This document shows positions 12,188-23,681 of a stretch of DNA of 64,000 nt, in pieces. The DNA is from Chloranthus sessilifolius. Taxonomy: Eukaryota > Streptophyta > Magnoliopsida > Chloranthales > Chloranthaceae. The notes under the pieces are model-generated. The model was not told the origin of the DNA. It worked only from the letters and a program-made list of their open reading frames with translations, and did not search any database. Positions within the stretch are counted from its first letter, which is position 1. Each line of letters opens with the position of its first letter. The position numbers and the translations under genes were made by a program. The stretch covers positions 81,376,097 to 81,440,096 of the forward strand of contig CM037590.1 of the NCBI GenBank assembly GCA_021018995.1. The letters run 5' to 3'.

Positions 12188-13971
12188 AAGCTTTGCTAGT
12201 CCTTGAGCTAAGGATAAATAAAGAAAAATAAATTATTAGGGAGCACAGATGCATTTAGCATATGCATCAAACCTTTTAAACCCCTAGGTGATCCCCAGTG
12301 TAGGAGTGAAGTCTCCTGAGGGTTTTCAGTGAAGGTACCCACAAACTTCTCCAATCAAATCAGTTAGTCCTAGTGCAACATGCTAAAACAGAGTTTAAAT
12401 TCAAATAAAATAAATTCCACACCATGTGCATTTAAGTCTAGAGGATTTTCAGAAAATAAATCATCAGTTTAAAACCTGAAATTCTGCTGTAATTCTTTCA
12501 TTATCAATCAATCCATGTCAAGGCATTGTGTTTGAGAATGGATGCGGAGTTCACCTTTAATTTAAGAATTCTGTTTTTGATAATCCCCCAAACAACCAAA
12601 TTTTAGACCCAAGTCTTACCAGGGCTGTTCACTCACAACAAAATTGAAGGGTGCATCATTTCACACAGCTCAAGAGCAGTTATAGCCCTCAAATAGGATT
12701 GTAAGCATGAGCATAGGCATTGCTCTAATTCCTGAAATTTTCTAACTCTTTTCACCATAGATTAAACAAATCCTCAATTCCACATGACAGCTCAATCCAA
12801 TTTCAGATCAGTAAGGACTTTTTATTGGGTTGTAATGTGGGTTATGGGTGAAATTTATAAAAGAATAAAGGGTATAATAGGATTCAAAATTGAGAAATCA
12901 GTAAAAGTGAGGAGGTGGTCCAGACAACACCTTCTTCATTTCAGCACAATTCCATCTACTTCTTGAATTTTTAGATTTGAAGTGATCAATTTTTAATCCT
13001 TATTTCAATCTTTCAATGAAATGACTTCTCTTTCTCATTCTTTTTACTTGATTTTCTGTTTATTTTTTTTTATTTTTTTTATATAGACTGGAATGCCACA
13101 ATACCATCAAATGTGCTTCCTTCTCTTTCAAACAAATTTTAAACCTTACTTCTCCTACTTCCTGATTTCTTAGATTGAGGGTGAGCTGAAATAGGTCAAA
13201 AGGTTTTGGGGTTTCCATTCTTTCGATTTTCATGAAGGAAAACTGGGATTTTTAGGCTCAAAAGGTGTGTATCGAGGGCAGTTCAAAGGTGGGACATTTT
13301 AGCTCAAACTGTCCAAGGAATGGCCTTACTTCATGTCCTCAATGTCATGAATGTTGTCACGCTATTTTTACTTCGATTGGCCTAACTTCTTGTGAGTAGA
13401 ACTAGATCCAATCAGTCCATAGAGCAGAAAAATTGCCAAGACACTCTTCAAAGAAAATTTTTCAGGCCTAAATCTCATTGGGTATGGCCTTCCATCAAAT
13501 TTTCTGAGGGGTATCCTCACAGTTTTCTCTCACTTCAGGTTCACTTAACATCAATTTCTGAAAATTCTTGACGTTTGCTTCATGAAAAATGTTAAAACTA
13601 CTGCTTATTTCAGTTTTAAAAAGTTTTTAATTTCCTATTTTTTTAAAAAATTAGGTGGGAAGTCACTTTATTTTCAAAAGCTTTTTCAACAAAGCTGCAC
13701 TAGCATTAACTCATTTCATTAGCACACCTATCATACCCCCAAACCTAAATTAAATAGTGTCCTCACTGTTGAGAGAGCATGGGAGCAATGAATAGGGTAT
13801 ATGAAGAACGGATAGAAGAATAAGCATAAAGAAAGACATAACACAGAAAATAAATTATTATTAACATCTAAAATATATACATGATCCAAAGCAGGAAGAG
13901 AAAACAAACAATCCTAAACTATAATTATGTAAAAGCATCATCAGGCCAATCATATAAATCTGCCAAAATTT
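12188..13971 (-). other. Element B 3' untranslated region
   Basis: No gene seen in this 1.8-kb stretch. It is conserved with the matching region of element E; for example the block near 12290-12345 matches E at 46410-46490. It contains T-rich runs near 13040-13080. Conservation between two Athila elements suggests a structural or RNA-level role, or simply common descent. Confidence 0.7.
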
Positions 13972-16694
13972 TCAAATCATCCTTTGATAAAGGAACTTTC
14001 TTTTAGGTGGGGACTTCTTAGTGGACAGCTTGGGGGCGTCCTTAGAATGGGCAGCAGAGCTCTTATCTTTTGTGGCAGAAGCATTAAGAGAATCAGATTC
14101 AGAATCAAAGGGGAAAAGGACAGTAGGATCGAGGCCAAGGGTAGCAGCAGCTTTCCTTCTTTCCTCCTTTGTGAGTAAGGTGGAGGAGGTGTCATGTGGG
14201 GGTGGGGGTTTGGTGGTTGCTACCTCTTCAGACTGGGTAGCAGGTTCCTTCCCTTTACTGCGAGCAGAAGCAGAGGAAACAGATCTCTTGGCAGTAACTT
14301 TTCTCATTGTATAAGTCCTCTTAGGGTGTGGGGGGGAAGGTTTAGCTGTAGGAAGATCTTGGGTTGTAGGGGAGGGAACATCTACAGGTGGGGTAGGAGT
14401 AGGTTGAGTTGCAGAAGGGTTGGGGGGAGGAGCTGTAGCAAGAGGGGTAGGTTGAAATGGTTGAGAAGTCAATGAAGCAATTCTTCTCTCCAGAATATCT
14501 ATTTTCTTCATTGCGTAAAGCATGTCTGACTCAGAGAGTTCCTTTATGGCCTTGAGTATCTCCTGAGCATTGGCTAATTTTTTCTGGAGAAGCTCAACAT
14601 TCTTTTTCTCAAACTCGACAATGCGAGTCTTAGCCTCAGCAAGAAGTTTGGCAGACTCATAACGAGTTAGGATTTCCTTACACACCTGAGAGATATCCCG
14701 GATCTGGATTCTTTGCTCCAATTCCATGAAAGCAATCCACTCCTCATAGGAGACTTCCAGGGAAGCTCGGAGGACAACCGTACCACTCAAGACATCCCGA
14801 CAGATGTAGGGGTTGTCCCTCATTGCATATGGCAGGGTGAGGTAAGGGGGTATGTAGATGGGAGACCTGAGGATAATGGGCAAAGAAGGGGGTGGAGTGG
14901 AAGAAGAGGAGGGGGTGGGGAAAAACAGTTCCTCACATGGATTAGTTTGGGTGGAGGTATCTTTGAAGACAGGTGTACGGAGAGTGGGAGGTTGGGTGGT
15001 AGGTGACACAGTAGCTTTAGTGGCTACTATTGGGGGTGAGGAAGGGATAAGATGGGGATGGGATAGGTGAGGGGCAAAATGGAGTGGCGACCTCCTCAGA
15101 CTGGGTAACAGCTATGGGGGGTGGAACTATGGCTGAAGATGGAGGGGATAAAAGGATCGGTGATTGGGTAGGGGAAAGAGGGGAAGTGTGAGGGGGTTGA
15201 GGAACTGAAGAGGATGGAGTAAAGGTGGATTGAATGGATTGAAGGTAGGAGCTCATGATGGCTTAGTTGTTGGTGTTGGTGGTCAATTGAGTTTAATTGG
15301 ACTGTAATAGGGAGAGAATCTGAGGGAAAGAATCAGGCATGATGGGGTTGGGGAGGGGGGAAGTCAGAAATGGGTTGGTCAAAGGGGGGTGAAGAAGGGG
15401 TAGGGGTAGGCTCTTGTAGAGTAGGAGGTTCAAGGACTTCAAGTTGAAGGACTTGAGTGGTGGGTGGCTCAAAGGTGGGAGGAGAGAGGTTTGTTGGAAG
15501 AGGGACTGATACAAAGGGGAAGAGCAAAGTGGGTGGAGGTGTTGGTGATGATGTAGGTAAGGTAGGTGAAAGGGTGGATGGGGGTATCTCAGCAGTAAGA
15601 TCTGCTGTAGTGGTAGTGGGCACCTCCTCAACCTCCTCCATTTCAGTTGGCTTACTTTTCATTATCAAGGTCAGGCTGGTGGACCATGCCCTTTTCCCAT
15701 ACACTTTTGGGGTTACCTTCTCCATTGGCTCGTTCCTCTTGACCACATAGTTTCCAGCCTTAAGCAAACATGTAATGAGCCTGCTGAAAGGCAGCCCACT
15801 ACCCTTAGCAAATGCTTGTCTTTTAAGCACCTTGTCATCGATGTCTATCATTGTCTCGAAAATCATATCTGGGGCATTCAAAAATTGCCCTTCGGAACAG
15901 TAGTACAAGGCATCTACAACTGGGGGCCTTCTCTCCTGTAGGTGACCAGCGACATATACATTCTTCCTCATAATAGTATCAATGAATATGAGGCTGGGTT
16001 GTAGGTCACTTCTCATCAAAGATTCACCAGATCCCACAATTCCATTGGTGAGTTGTTTAGCCATTTCTTTAAATGTAACCCATTTGAGTGCTCCCTCAGA
16101 TCTAGTGGAGTCAAATTGGTGTTGGACTCCTAAAACCATCCCAATATCCTGGCAATCCACAGTGATTTGAAAATCATCAATCAGAATTTCCAGCACAGCC
16201 TCATTCCCAGGCACCACCTTCTTTGTTAAATTCTGGTACTACAATTTAACCAACCTGAGGTACACAATTTCCTTCCAGGGTGTAAGTAGGGTTAACAATC
16301 CCACCTTCTTTAGATACATTAGTGTCTCCTGGCACTCCTCTATCTTAGTAAAGTATGCAAGATCAAAATCTGTCTCAGGGACAAGGCTCAATCCATTTAC
16401 AAACTCATTAGGGGTGGTTAACGTAGCAGGAAGCTCCACCACCGGCTGTATGTCATGGGTGGGCAAAGGTGCTTCCCCAGTTTGAGCAGATCTCTCCATG
16501 GGTAATTCTGCAGCAGGTTCCTGAATTGCTACAGAGTTGGCTTTTTTAGCTTTAGGAGCCTTGTTGGGCTTCCCCTCAAGGAGCTTCCTCTTGGTAGGTG
16601 GTTTGGTGGTAGGCTTTGACTTCGTGGAGGGTTTGGGGGTGGAAGCAGCTGGTTACCGAAACCGGTCAGCTAGGGTTTCTTCTAAATCATCCAT
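13972..16694 (-). pseudogene. Athila ORF3 (env-position ORF), element B
   Basis: This is the extra ORF that Athila elements carry between integrase and the 3' LTR; its function is unknown, though it has been called env-like because of its position. The start is ATG at 16694 (MDDLEETLADRFR), followed by an in-frame TAA, then a Lys/Pro/Ala-rich stretch. Next is a globular part (16217-15700, containing DLQPSLIFIDTIM and LPFSRLITCLLKAGNYVV), reminiscent of the domain called putative plant transposon protein. Long Pro/Ser/Thr-rich linkers follow, then a predicted coiled coil (14750-14470) and a Lys-rich tail. Two in-frame stops (TAA and TAG) and two frameshifts near 15340 and 15010 break it. Total length is about 900 codons. 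I see no clear signal peptide or membrane span, so an envelope role is not supported by the sequence. A TATA box and motif array sit upstream (17015-17345). Confidence 0.72.
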
Positions 16695-17014
16695 GTTGCT
16701 CTCAGAAATTGTTCTCTTAAAGCTCACTCACCAATTTGAATTGAAATGCTGAGGTACAAAACTAGGAAAACAATCAAAGGGAGGCAGAGAGACAGCTTAC
16801 CCTGAACTCCTAAGGTTTTGCAGAAACCATGATGCACTCTTCCAATTTCACAAAAATCAGGTGCAAAATGCTCCTTAGTGCGGGCTGAATGATCTTGAAG
16901 AATGACAAACCTAATGGTAAATAGTCCTGAGAGTATTTGGCAGAAAGAGAGCAGCGACAAATGAGGAAGAGAGAGCTAGGGTTTTACAGAAAGTGTGAAA
17001 TGGGCAAAAGTGAC

Positions 17015-17345
17015 CTACCGATAGGTATATAAGGAGGGAAAATCGACTTCGATAGGATGAATTGAATGAATTCGATAGGTCAAAATGTCCTGTTGAACGC
17101 TATAAAAGTACAATGTGCAGATGAAATGCTTCGATAGGTCAAACCCTTCCTATCGATAGGTTCATGTAGTGCATGATTTATCCTTTCGATAGGTTCCTGA
17201 TAGGTATCCAGAACCTATCGAAAACTTCTTTTCAACCTTTTGAACCTATCGAAAAGTTTTTTTCACCTATCGACAAGTCTCAGAGCCTATCAAAATCCTC
17301 AAATGACCTATCGAAAGGTCCCAAATGCCCATCAAAACTACATTT
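17015..17345 (-). repeat. Internal copy of the element B LTR motif array
   Basis: At least ten copies or variants of TCGATAGGT or CCTATCGA occur between the end of the integrase frame and ORF3, for example CTTCGATAGG, CCTATCGATAGG, AACCTATCGAAAA and CCTATCGACAAG. They are the motif of this element's own LTR, and the array sits directly upstream of a TATA box in both places. Confidence 0.75.
17022..17035 (-). promoter_or_regulatory. Candidate internal promoter TATA box, upstream of element B ORF3
   Basis: The minus strand reads CCTTATATACC, followed about 45 bases later by AAACCCTAGCTCTCTC, a typical plant leader sequence, and by the ORF3 ATG 330 bases on. An array of the LTR motif lies immediately upstream. 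A donor-like GGGTAAGC near 16800 suggests the leader might be spliced. I infer an internal promoter for a separate ORF3 transcript. Confidence 0.5.
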
Positions 17346-17504
17346 TCGTGCAGTGCTCAACCTTAGCCCCTAGCAAACTCTTTTGCTGTGCTTCCATTCA
17401 AACTGTTCTCATTATGTTCACACTCCCATGGTCCCTGGATTGCTGGCATGATTGACATGATGAATAAAACAGAACAAAACAGAATAAAACAGAATAAGAT
17501 CAAA

Positions 17505-20500
17505 CTATAATACATATGATACACACTGAAAGCATGTATACTTTGAAGGGTTCTGAAGATCAATGGTCTCCTCAAGTTCACAGATTTTTTCAACACAAAT
17601 TTTTAACCTTTGTCCATTGACTTTCATTACCCTACCATCTTTAGGGTCCCTGATTTCTACAGCTCCAGATGGGGAAACATGTAAAATTGTGTAAGGCCCA
17701 TCCCATCTGGACTGTAATTTGTCTGGAAAGAGGTTCAATCTTGAATTGAATAACCATACCTTGGCACCTATTTTGAATTCTTTCAACAGCTGGTGCTTGT
17801 CATGAAAGTCCTTGGTTTTGTCTTTGTAAATCCTGACATTTGAATATGCTTCCATCCTCATCTCATCAAGCTCAGATATTTACAATTTTCTGTTCACACC
17901 AGCAAAGGTTAAGTCAGAATTTAATGCTTTAATGGCCCAATATGCTCTATGTTCTAGCTCAACAGGCAAGTGACATGCCTTGCCATACATCCCTATGGGG
18001 GTGTCTTATAGGCAGTCCTATAAGCCCACAAGGCATCTGGCAGTTTGTGATTGGCTCCTAAAAATGTATATTTTAAAGATGTTGGGAGTTGCTTTAACTC
18101 CACATCTGGGGGACTGATGAGTGAAGGCAATAGAGGTGCCTTAGAAGGTGGTGGAAGAGGTAGTAAAGCAGGAGTCCATGGGTGGTGCTTTGTTGGCCCT
18201 GCTTCAGAATTTATCATTTCCACTTGCTCAAGCTCAGATGTGGAAGCTTTCTCTTCCACTGTTTTATTCCATACTTCTTCAAAAACATTAAAGAAATTAT
18301 TACCATGCAGTAGCTGAGACAGAGTTTCTTGCACAAACTCATCCAGCACATCAATGGAAAAATAGTCCTCATTTTCTAAGTGGGGCTGGTGAGCTGCATT
18401 GTACACATTCAGCTTGACTTTCATATTACCAAAAGATACCTCCATGACCCCTGATCTACATTGTATACAGGCATTTGCAGTGGCCAAAAAGGGCCTGCCT
18501 AAGATCATAGGGATAGAAGTAGCACACTTGCTCAGCTCCATATCTAGCACCAGAAAATTAGCAGGATAAAAGAATTTGTCAACTCCAACCAAAACATCTT
18601 CAATGAATCCCACAGGCTTCCTTTCAGATCTGTCAGCTAGTTGTAAGACCACATGTGGGGGCTTCAACTCTCCTAAGCCTAGCTTCTAATATACCGAATA
18701 TGAAACCAAATTCACACTATCTCCCAGATCTAACAAGGTTTTTTCAATGGTATGATCCCTAATGATGTAGGGGATAGTGGGGACTCCAGGGTCTTGGAGT
18801 TTTGCTGGGATTGCAATAGTCAGTATTTATTGCACTTTTTATGCTGAAAAGACTTTCTTGGATTGATGTATCCTTGATTATCTTTTATGGGTGCAAAGGT
18901 CTTTTAAAAACTTGGCATAAGCTAGAACCTGCTTGATTACATCAAACAGAGGGAGGTTAATCTTTACTTGCTTAAAGGTTTCCATCATTTCCTCTATTTT
19001 GGCATGCCCTTTATCAAAAGGGAAAGTTGCTTGCATTGCCTTAGGAAATGGAAAATGTGGGACTGCTCCCCCATTTGCAGCCTTAGCCAACTCATCATCT
19101 CTTTTTTTTTTTTTTTTTTTTTCTTGAGAATCATTATTATCCTTCTTATTCAATGTGGGTTGCTCCTGTTGTACCTTCTTCATGACCACTTATTTTTGTT
19201 TTTCTTAAATTTTCAATGGCCCACAGCCTACTTGATTGTCCACCAACCTTCCACTTCTTAATGTAGTAACAGATTTGGCTTCCTCATGAGAAGAAGAAAC
19301 CTCACCTATCACATATTGTCTCCTTGGATTGTCCATGGGTTGGCTAGATAGCCTCCCTTCCTCTCTCTTGGTCAAAGTATTAGACAGCTGATCAAGATGG
19401 TCTTCTATCTTTTTAATGCTTTGGCTATGACAGTGCACAGTTTGAGACAAGGGCCCTATGTTCTATAATGAAGCTAGAACTTGTTCCTCAAAAGAAAGTG
19501 ATCTAGCAGCTGGAGGAGGTGCAGCTTGCTGCACAGGCTGAGCCATAGGTTGAGTCATGGGTTGTTGGTAGTGGGGCCTTGGAAAGTAATTTTGGTGGTA
19601 TGGCTAAGCATTTTTGTAAGGCATGGGCTGCTATGGCTACTGCTACTGGTTTGGAAAAGTATCTTATCTCCACCTCAAGTTGGGGTGGTTTCTCCATTGG
19701 TAACCAGCAGTAGGCTATTGCCCAAAGAACTGAGTGGCAGCCACATGCTCCATCACTAAATCTGGAAATTGAATGGCTGAGGGGCATTCCTCAAGGGAGT
19801 GAGTGGGGGACTGGCATATAACACATGCCTCCTCCACTTTAGCAGCCATGGGTGACTGTATTGCTCCCATGAGCTTATCAAACTTTTGGGTCAAACTGTC
19901 CACTTTCCTTTCTAAACCCTTGTGCCCACTCACCTCATACATCTTTCCTCTTGTGGTATTTTCTTTCACCATTCTAGGAATGTCCAAGTCTTTGGACAAT
20001 GTCTCTCTCTGCATGGAGTTCTCACTGATAATATCAAACACCTCCCAAGCCTCCTTAGCAATTTTGTGGAGGTAAGTACCACCACAAGAGGCATCTACCA
20101 TATCTTTGCTTTTAGAATCAATTCCCTGATAGAAACTTTGAACAAGCTGTCATTCAGGGATTTGATGATGGGGACACTTCTTCAGGAGTTCTTTGAATCT
20201 CTCCCAAGCTTGGTGAAAGTCCTCAGTTGGATCTTGAGCAAATGAGATAATGCCCTTCCTCAACTGGCTTGTCTTAGACATGGGGAAAAACTTGGTCAAA
20301 ATTTGACATTGAAGATCACTCCAGGACTAAATACTGTTGGGTGGAAGCATTGACAACCAGGTCCTGGCTCTATCCTTTAATAAAATAGGAAAGAGTCTCA
20401 TCCTGGTTGCTTCCTCTCCCAAACTTGCAATATCGAATGTAGTGCACAGTTCTAAAAATTCATCAATGTGCTTATATGGGTTTTCTTTGGTCAGGCAATG

Positions 20501-20755
20501 GAATGAGGGTAGCATTTGGATTATGAAGGACTTGATCTCATAGTTTCCTTGAACAGTAGGGAATTGAATGCATAAGGGGGAATTGTAAACCCCTGGTGCA
20601 TTGAATTCCTTCAAGGTTCTAGGTTGCTGTTGCTCACCCATTTCAGTAAATTCAGATGCATCAGATGTGGGTGAGATTTGTTTAGTCGTCAGGAGTCTTT
20701 CAACCTTTTGATTTAATGGAACAATCTAAGGATTAAGAGTTCTCCTTCCAAACAT
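17505..20755 (-). pseudogene. gag-pol: Element B gag-pol with RT-integrase deletion
   Basis: This is the polyprotein gene of an Athila element. The likely start is ATG at 20755 (MFGRRTLNP, then TAG), matching the start chosen in E. Gag spans 20755-19200 (ENPYKHIDEFLELC; DMVDASCGGTYLHK; a CVICQSPTHSLEECP Cys/His cluster). A Lys-rich linker follows (19130-19090), then the protease region (ILGRPFLATANACIQCR at 18500-18450); its active-site stretch near 18740 is partly lost. The frame then jumps at 18038-18046 from the start of the RT region into [13 protein letters not shown] of the integrase. A further short deletion follows and the C-terminal domain runs to 17505. Many stops are CAG to TAG or TGG to TAG/TGA. 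It cannot encode RT, RNase H or a working integrase. Confidence 0.88.
18038..18046 (-). other. Internal deletion junction in element B pol
   Basis: In E the residues KLP (near 41030) and [13 protein letters not shown] (near 43375) lie about 2.35 kb apart; in B they are adjacent and in frame. Both parental sites in E contain AA-G/A-CT, so a short microhomology may have guided the deletion. RT, RNase H, the zinc-binding domain and the catalytic core of integrase are removed. Confidence 0.85.
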
Positions 20756-21131
20756 ACACCACTCACACTCTTAATGCACACATAATGTAGAGCCAATTTA
20801 ACACAACAATCAGGAGCAGCACAATTAACTAATAAATCTACAAATCCACAGATCAGAAAAATAAATAGAGTAGAGGGATTCAAACTTTAGCACAACCTCT
20901 AGCAAAATGCTTCTCGTTAGCAATAGCTTTTGATATGAAGAAATAACAAAAACTACTACAAAATAGTAAAATGCTTCTCGTTAGCAACAGCTTTTGATAT
21001 GAAGAAATAACAAAAACTACTACAAAATAGAAAAAACTTTCAAAAGCAGTTAGTGAAAATTTAAACTGTCTATTAGAGATCTACAATCTATACTAAAACA
21101 AACTTAGATCCACCAATTTTAAGCATATAGA
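20756..21131 (-). other. Element B leader between primer site and gag
   Basis: A short untranslated leader. Apart from the 64-bp tandem duplication at 20904-21030 I see nothing in it. Confidence 0.7.
20904..21030. repeat. 64-bp tandem duplication in element B leader
   Basis: Two adjacent copies begin AAAATGCTTCTCGTTAGC at 20904 and 20968 and differ by only one or two bases. The duplication is therefore much younger than the element. Confidence 0.9.
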
Positions 21132-21149
21132 TCCCCGGCAGCGGCACCA
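21132..21149 (-). promoter_or_regulatory. Primer binding site, tRNA-Asp type, element B
   Basis: The minus strand reads TGGTGCCGCTGCCGGGGA, six bases after the 5' LTR end. It is close to the Athila primer site complementary to the 3' end of plant tRNA-Asp; two differences from the usual form look like transitions. Confidence 0.88.
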
Positions 21150-22161
21150 AAAACTTGTTGGCCACTTACCTTGTATTTAAAAAGGGGTTTAAAATCACAC
21201 AATTAAAGGATCTATTGGTTGCACATACCAAGGCAAGCTGACATACAGACCTGCAAGTATTCAGGGCTTGCTGTAGCAAGTTTTAAAGAAGGATAAGTAA
21301 GGGTATGTCCACAGGGAAATGTGACTAAAAATTAGGAAAATCTCCAGATCTAAAGTAGATCTAGCACCCTTCCTAATGCTAAAACAGCAAAAGAAAGAGG
21401 AGAGGTCTAAGGGTTTGTCACTTTTAAACTAAACTATAAAAAATAATTAAAATTATAGAAATGGATCCAGAGTACAACTCTTGCAGTGAAGGGAAATTTA
21501 AAATAGAAAATGGGAAGAAGCATCTTGGAGTTTGGTCTTACTACAATTGGGTTGAGCTGTCAGGGTTACAGAGAGTTTAGAGTGCATTAATCCCTCATCT
21601 AGCCATAGGCACAGCTGCAGGATAGAAGAATCTGATCTAGGCTAGAGATTTGGTTTGATCTTAAGGCTATGATTTATCCATTTCAAAGGTCACTGATCAT
21701 CCGATAGATTCACTCCACTCTCATGCTTCCATCAGAACATTATAACCACTACAAATGTTGTAATCACCAGGCCACAGACACAGGCAATTACAGGAATATC
21801 AGATCTAGGGAGATCAAATGACATTCAAGAGGTGTACCAGTTAAGTGGGTGAGCTATTCCCATCTACACAAAGCCGATCGAGCACCAAATGAAACCAGAA
21901 GAACTATAGATCTAATTACAGCAGTTAAACGAATATTACATTAAATTAAACTAACCATACAATGAAACACCCTTACATTTGTAGTCTATGCAACATCCAA
22001 CCCTCAATAACAGTCTCAGCTTTTCCCAACTACAGACTAAACCTCCCTCTTTGCTGCTCCAAAGAAATTAGCCAACCATGGTTGGGCTAAAAGGAAGAAT
22101 AGAGAATTTTGATGCAAGCTCTGATCTCCAGAATTGATTCCCTTTTTCTAACGGCTTCCCT

Positions 22162-22178
22162 TCCTTTTATAGCTTTCC
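22162..22178 (-). promoter_or_regulatory. TATA box, element B 5' LTR
   Basis: The minus strand reads GGAAAGCTATAAAAGG, identical to the copy in the other LTR. It would drive the genomic transcript, with R and U5 extending to 21156. Confidence 0.75.
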
Positions 22179-22424
22179 TCCTCTGCCTCAGATCCATTTT
22201 TCCCACCAATTACAACTTCCAGAATAATCCTATTATTCCCTCCTTTATTCCCCTTCTAGAAGGCTCTTTCAATTAGCTAGAGTTGGGGGAGAGCACGTGG
22301 GTCGGTTAGGGCTTCCCAGGGTACTTCTACAGACTTTATGCCGATCACTAGAGTGCCTCGGATTGCGTGTAACAAGTCACCAACTTGCAGCGTGTGCACA
22401 ACAGCTTTTCTGAGAAGTCCTTTA

Positions 22425-22912
22425 GTCGATTTCGATAGGTTCCTGAGGCTTTTGACAGGTTCCAAACAAGCCTTATGTTCCTTTCACTAGGATTCAGGAT
22501 CCTTTTAATAGGTTCTGATAGGTTGGGCTGAGAATAAAGCTCCAGCATTCACAGCCTTCATCTGGTGTGTTCGACAGGTTGGGGGCTCCTTTCGACAGGT
22601 TGATCTATGCATAATGAGTTTTGATAGGTTTGCTTCTAGTTCCTGTCGATAGGTTCCATCAGCTTTCGATAGGTTCACCAACTGAGTTGCAACAACCATT
22701 CGATAAGTGGCAATTGTGCGATAGGTTCCAAGATCCTTTCGACAAGATCTCTTTAAGCTCCAGGGGACCTTTCGATAGGATGCTTCCTGCTTGCTTTCAA
22801 CTACCCAATAGGTTCTAGATCCTATCAAATACTTTGATCTCCACGACTTCTTCCTTTTCAGCGTTGAGATCCTATCGATAGGTTGCAATAACCTATCGAC
22901 AAGTTGTTTTCA
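22425..22912 (-). repeat. TCGATAGGTT motif array, element B 5' LTR
   Basis: The same array as at 11440-11905 but with more CG-containing copies retained. Clear copies include TTCGATAGGTTCC near 22430, TGTCGATAGGTTCC near 22645, TTCGATAGGTTC near 22665 and CCTATCGATAGGTTGC near 22873. It lies 250-750 bp upstream of the TATA box. Confidence 0.82.
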
Positions 22913-23148
22913 GCTTGTTTTTCCTTCTTCAGCGCTACTTTGCTATTGCTGCATGCCCCAAGTGGGCATTGGAGTGGAACCTTCTTGTGTGCCATAGTTG
23001 GGCCATAGCTGTACTGAGAAATGGACTTTCTTATGGAGCATTTTTGGGTGGATTTCTGCACTATGACTGCTTTTTATTGCTATCTGCAAAACTTGCTCAT
23101 CATGCACTTATTAGTCTACTCATAGGTCTACAAAGCTTAGGTTAAAGG

Positions 23149-23169
23149 GTGAAAAGTGGTACTTTTCAC
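23149..23169. repeat. LTR-terminal inverted repeat, element B 5' LTR
   Basis: GTGAAAAGT, three bases, then ACTTTTCAC: a perfect 9-bp inverted repeat 10 bases from the LTR edge. The other B LTR has it at 12147-12167. Element E has near-perfect versions at 35301-35320 and 46618-46638. Confidence 0.85.
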
Positions 23170-23178
23170 TGATTAACA

Positions 23179-23183
23179 GGTAT
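23179..23183. repeat. Target site duplication of element B, right copy (GGTAT)
   Basis: Partner of the copy at 10182-10186. Confidence 0.9.
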
Positions 23184-23640
23184 GTGGGCTTGGCCCACAC
23201 GGTTTTGATTGGTATGGGCCATGGGCCATTGGTGGGTATGGGCCATGGGTCCTTGGAGGGTTTGGGCCATGGGCCCTTTGTTATGGGTTTGGACAATGGG
23301 TCCTTGGGTAAGTGGATCTGGCCCACTAGGTTTTGAGAGGTATGGGCCATGGGCCATTGGTGGGTTTGGGCCATGGGTCCTTGGAGGGTTTGGGCCATAG
23401 GCCCTTGGGTATAGGTTTTGGCAATGGGCCCTTGGGGTATGTGGATCTGGCCCACTAGGTTTTGAGGGGTATGGGCCACGGGCCATTGGTAGGTTTGGGC
23501 CATGGGCCCTTGATGGTTTTGGGCCATGAGCCCTTGGGGTATGTGGGTCTGGCCCATTAGGTTTTGAGGGGTATGGGCTATGGACCATTGGTGGGTTTGG
23601 GCCATGGGCCCTTGACATGTTTGGGCCATGGGTCCTTTGG
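23184..23640 (-). repeat. Coding minisatellite in Tat gag (element A)
   Basis: Units built on GGGCCATGGGCCCTTGG with spacers such as TTTGGGCC and GTATGTGG repeat for over 450 bp. On the minus strand they encode Pro/Gln/His-rich peptide repeats. Equivalent arrays lie at 9950-10181 (A), 27650-27980 (C) and 58110-58510 (D). Confidence 0.85.
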
Positions 23641-23681
23641 TATGGGTGATGGGGTGTTGGGTCATTGGGCCTTGGAGATCA
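23184..23681 (-). mobile_element. Element A, right part: gag repeat region
   Basis: This continues A's gag across insertion B. It encodes only the repetitive P/Q/H-rich part (units such as GPMAQTHQWPMAHT). The gag N-terminus found in C and D (ARRRRTRKVFG) is absent, because element C starts at 23682. The rest of A, with its 5' LTR, would lie beyond C to the right, outside the window, or be lost. Confidence 0.8.

Larger units (their letters stand above)
10187..23178 (-). mobile_element. Element B: Athila-like retrotransposon, internally deleted
   Basis: This 13.0-kb element on the minus strand has both LTRs, a 5-bp target duplication, a tRNA-Asp-type primer site and a polypurine tract. It encodes gag, protease, the last third of integrase and a long downstream ORF3. 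RT, RNase H and the integrase core are missing through one internal deletion. The lineage call rests on the primer site (TGGTGCCGCTGCCGGGGA), the gag motif ENPYKHIDEFLELC, and the close parallel with element E. The two LTRs carry many substitutions and several small indels relative to each other, so the insertion is not recent. Confidence 0.93.
21156..23178 (-). repeat. Element B 5' LTR (right copy)
   Basis: This direct repeat of 10187-12175 is 2023 bp. It differs by scattered substitutions and small indels, including a 16-18 bp insertion near 21600 and another near 22740. The primer site lies immediately inside it, so it is the 5' LTR. Confidence 0.95.

Noticed and set aside
14021-14475. Plus-strand ORFs opposite ORF3 of element B
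   Set aside because: Shadow frames of the Pro/Ser/Thr-rich minus-strand ORF.
13972-16694. Envelope protein call for ORF3 of B
   Set aside because: I see no signal peptide, transmembrane span or cleavage site; the env label rests on position only.
23120-23665. 181-codon minus-strand ORF as a separate gene
   Set aside because: It is the gag repeat of element A separated by insertion B; its end runs into B's LTR.
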